7,742 nucleotides of DNA from Bacillota bacterium. GTDB taxonomy: Bacteria > Bacillota > Sulfobacillia > RBS10-35. The notes below the pieces were generated by a model that had not been told where the DNA came from, did no database searches, and worked only from the letters and a program-made list of their open reading frames with translations. The stretch spans positions 1-7,742 of the forward strand of contig JASBVX010000060.1 in assembly GCA_029960865.1 (NCBI GenBank), given 5' to 3'. The translations under genes and the position numbers were made by a program. Below are positions 5,625 through 7,742 of the stretch, piece after piece. Positions within the stretch are counted from its first letter, which is position 1; each line of letters starts with the position of its first letter.

Positions 5625-6559
5625 GTGGGTTCTTTTATCCTGAGGCGCCTCCTGCAGACAGCCGCCATTCTCACGGGGATCACCCTTATCGTGTTCCTCT
5701 TGATGAATGTGGCGTCAGGGGATCCTCTGTGGGCCCTCCTCGATCAAAAGTCGGCCACCCTGGATGAAGAGACGGCTCAGAACATCCGCCAGCAGTGGGG
5801 CCTGGATCAGCCCCTGACGGTGCAGTACCTGCGCTTTTTGGGCAATGCCCTCAAAGGGGATCTGGGCCGCTCCTTCATCAGCCGCCAGAAGGTCACCCAA
5901 GCCGTTTTGGAAAGGGCCCCCGCCACGTTGAAACTGGGGCTGGCGGCCCTGTTCATCGCCGTGGCCCTGGGTCTCTCGGCAGGATTACGGCCGCGGTGCG
6001 GCGGGGATCCTTCTGGGATTTTTTCAGCATGGTGGTGGCCCTCACAGGTGTTTCCATCCCCGTCTTCTGGCTGGGCCTTCTTTTGATGTATCTCATGGCG
6101 GTCCGCTGGCACCTGCTCCCTCCCTACGGCTACGGGGACGGCCGCCTATCCTTTCTGGTCCTGCCGGCGCTTACCCTCGGCCTCGTCATGGCAGCCTTCA
6201 TCGCCCGCATCACCCGCTCGACTCTTCTGGAGGTCCTTTCCGCCGACTACGTCCGCACCGCCCGTGCCAAGGGGCTGGCGGAGCGCTGGGTTCTCTACCG
6301 CCATGCTTTCCGCAACGCCCTCTTACCCATCATCACCATCGTGGGCATCCAGGCTGGGGAACTCCTTTCCGGAGCCGTCATCACCGAAACCGTCTTCAAC
6401 TGGCCGGGGGTGGGAAGGCTTCTGGTGGACTCCATCAATAAGAGGGACCTACCGGTGGTGCAGGGGACGGTGATTTTCATTGCCCTCCTCTTTGCCCTGA
6501 TCAATCTGGCGGTGGATCTCCTCTACGCCTGGGCCGATCCACGGATCCGCTACGACTGA
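5625..6559 (+). pseudogene. DppB-type ABC permease gene broken by a one-base frameshift
   Basis: Together the two parts encode a normal-length (about 311 residues) inner-membrane permease of the family-5 importer. The first part, from GTG at 5625, reads FILRRLLQTAAILTGIT, then QQWGLDQPLTVQYLRFLGN (56-74) and ends usefully at GLSAG (116-120). After 5983 the matching protein continues one frame back from ATT at 5984 as ITAAVRRGSFWDFFS, through the permease EAA-loop region DYVRTARAKGL to the stop at 6557-6559. The unshifted frame reads through unrelated residues to a stop at 6084-6086. One missing base near 5982-5984 (for example GGG read as GG) explains it. Both halves are well conserved, so either the mutation is recent or it is a sequencing error. 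The spacing to the binding protein is 9 bp. Confidence 0.88.
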
Positions 6560-6572
6560 AAGGGGGAAGTCC

Positions 6573-7403
6573 ATGGGGACTTGGTCGAAGGTATGGCGCC
6601 ATCCCGGGATGATGGTGGGCCTTCTTTTGGTTCTGACGGTGGTGGCGGTCGCCCTTTTGGCGCCCTATCTCACCTCCTACAGCCCCACCCGGGGCGACCT
6701 CTTGGAATCCCTGGAACCTCCTTCGGCAAAACATCCCTTCGGGACCGATCTCCAGGGTCGGGATGTCATGACCCGGGTCTTCTACGGAGCCCGCATTTCC
6801 CTTCTGGTGGGCCTGGTGGTCCAGGGGGTAGCCCTTTCGCTGGGAACCTCCATGGGACTCCTGGCCGGCTACTATCGAGGCCGGTGGGACGATATCCTCA
6901 CCGGCATCATCACCCTGGTCCAATCCTTTCCGGGCCTTCTTTTCGCCATTGCCGTGATGGCCGTCTTGGGACCCAGCCTCTACAACGTCTTCATCGCCCT
7001 CGGCTTGGTGAGCTGGACCGCCATGGCCCGCCTGGTGCGAAGCGAAACCCTCTCCTTGCGGGAATCCCTTTTCGTCCAGGCCAGCAAAGCCGCCGGGGGG
7101 TCTTCCTTCCATATCATCATCCGCCACATCCTCCCCAACCTTCTGGGACCCCTTCTGGTGCTTTTCACCCTAGGCTTTGCTACGGCCATCCTTTCCGAGG
7201 CCAGCCTCAGCTTCCTGGGGCTGGGGGTCCAGCCTCCAGATCCCAGCTGGGGTTCCATGCTGGCCGACGGTCGCGAACGGGTCTGGGACGCGCCCTGGCT
7301 GATGCTCTATCCGGGTCTGGCCATCTTCTTCACCATCTTGGGGCTCAACCTTTTGGGAGATGGCCTGCGGGATCTTTTGGATCCCAAACTCAAAGGGAGG
7401 TAG
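6573..7403 (+). CDS. DppC-type ABC transporter permease
   Basis: This is the second inner-membrane permease of the importer, 276 residues, near the family norm. The N-terminal helix (14-33) is followed by the DppC signature HPFGTDLQGRDVMTRV (54-69), several membrane helices, the EAA-loop region around SLFVQASKAAGG (165-176) with HILPNLLGP (185-193), which contacts the ATPase, and EASLSFLGLGVQPPDPSWG (209-227), a strong DppC mark. The ATG at 6573 follows AAGGGGGAAG. It lies 13 bp after the DppB-type gene and is probably cotranscribed with it. The usual dppD and dppF ATPase genes do not follow: the next gene is on the other strand 5 bp later, so the ATPase must be encoded elsewhere if the system works. 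Confidence 0.95.
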   Translation: MGTWSKVWRHPGMMVGLLLVLTVVAVALLAPYLTSYSPTRGDLLESLEPPSAKHPFGTDLQGRDVMTRVFYGARISLLVGLVVQGVALSLGTSMGLLAGYYRGRWDDILTGIITLVQSFPGLLFAIAVMAVLGPSLYNVFIALGLVSWTAMARLVRSETLSLRESLFVQASKAAGGSSFHIIIRHILPNLLGPLLVLFTLGFATAILSEASLSFLGLGVQPPDPSWGSMLADGRERVWDAPWLMLYPGLAIFFTILGLNLLGDGLRDLLDPKLKGR

Positions 7404-7408
7404 CCGCC

Positions 7409-7742
7409 TCAGCGCCGCAGATTAGAGAGAAAGATGAAGGTGCCCAAAAGGGCTCCCAAGGCGAGAACGCCCAGAGCCGCATAGAGGGCGGTGGGCCTCT
7501 TGGCGGGTAAAATAAAGGCCAGGTGGGCCGGGTGATCCTGCAGGTAGAAGAAATCCCAGGTGACAGTATGGGCTGCCCCATCGAAGAGACCGTTTCCCTC
7601 CACGTCTCGGGCGCCGGGCGGAAGGACGACCACCAGGTGGCCTTTTCCGGTGGAGGATCCCTCTGCCAGGGAAAAGACAACTTCGGAAGGCTCCATCGTC
7701 CAGGTGAAGGCATTCTTCTCATAGACGCCTTTCACCCGAAGG
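7409..7742 (-). CDS. Unrecognised membrane-anchored protein, C-terminal part; runs off the right edge
   Basis: The frame is open to the window edge, so the GTG at 7735 is probably internal; about 110 residues of the C-terminus are visible. The first ~80 residues look beta-rich and soluble (FTWTMEPSEVVFSLAEG, HLVVVLPPGARDVEGNG, HTVTWDFFYLQDHP). Then a helix of about 20 hydrophobic residues (ALYAALGVLALGALLGTFIF) and a short Asn-Leu-Arg-Arg tail. This suggests an extracytoplasmic domain held by one C-terminal helix with a positive cytoplasmic tail. I do not recognise the family and assign no function. The stop at 7411-7409 lies 5 bp from the convergent DppC-type stop, with no terminator seen between them. 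Confidence 0.65.
   Translation of the reverse strand, partial: LRVKGVYEKNAFTWTMEPSEVVFSLAEGSSTGKGHLVVVLPPGARDVEGNGLFDGAAHTVTWDFFYLQDHPAHLAFILPAKRPTALYAALGVLALGALLGTFIFLSNLRR

Noticed and set aside
5979..6022. Programmed -1 frameshifting in the DppB-type gene, for instance at the T6 run near 6016
   Set aside because: The family-like sequence already changes frame at 5982-5984, before the T6 run, and no proper slippery heptamer lies at the junction.
7397..7410. Bidirectional terminator between the DppC-type gene and the convergent gene
   Set aside because: Only a 4-bp GAGG/CCTC stem is present and no T-tract follows on either strand.

Overview
The window looks like bacterial chromosome, about 60% GC by eye, with strong GGAGG-type ribosome sites and some TTG and GTG starts. 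The gene order copZ-csoR-copA and the Cys-His-His form of CsoR are what is known from Thermus thermophilus. The lower GC and the Shine-Dalgarno style would also fit a thermophilic Gram-positive (Firmicutes-like) lineage. No rRNA or other taxonomic marker is present, so the host is a weak inference.

Layout. (1) Bases 1-584, minus strand: the first 194 residues of a type III-B CRISPR Cas10 (Cmr2) running off the left edge. It starts at TTG and has no HD nuclease domain ahead of the Cmr2 core. (2) Bases 585-870: a non-coding region with several hairpins, including an intrinsic terminator pointing towards cas10, so a structured leader or small RNA is possible. (3) Bases 871-3926, plus strand: a copper module. 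A unit of about 272 bp (promoter, G/C-rich CsoR-type operator, ribosome site and copZ) is repeated in tandem with five differences, four of them in the control region. It is followed by csoR, overlapping the second copZ by 8 bp, and by copA, a P1B-1 Cu(I)-exporting ATPase. (4) Bases 3955-7403, plus strand: a family-5 (Dpp/Opp-type) ABC importer made of a lipoprotein binding protein, a DppB-type permease broken by a one-base frameshift near 5983, and a DppC-type permease. No ATPase gene is present. The binding-protein start lies at the foot of a 14-bp inverted repeat that covers its Shine-Dalgarno. (5) Bases 7409-7742, minus strand: the C-terminal end of an unrecognised protein with one terminal membrane helix, convergent with the DppC gene.

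How the parts work together. CopZ chaperones carry cytosolic Cu(I), CopA exports it, and CsoR, itself made from this cluster, should repress both copZ promoters until metal binds. The ABC importer lies 75 bp downstream of copA on the same strand and may receive read-through, but nothing in its sequence ties it to copper. The CRISPR gene is divergent from the copper module and probably independent.

The most unusual points are the recent copZ/operator duplication with a divergent operator, the two mutually exclusive hairpins at the binding-protein start, the structured terminator-bearing region upstream of the HD-less Cas10, and the frameshifted permease. I saw no CRISPR array, tRNA, rRNA or insertion sequence.
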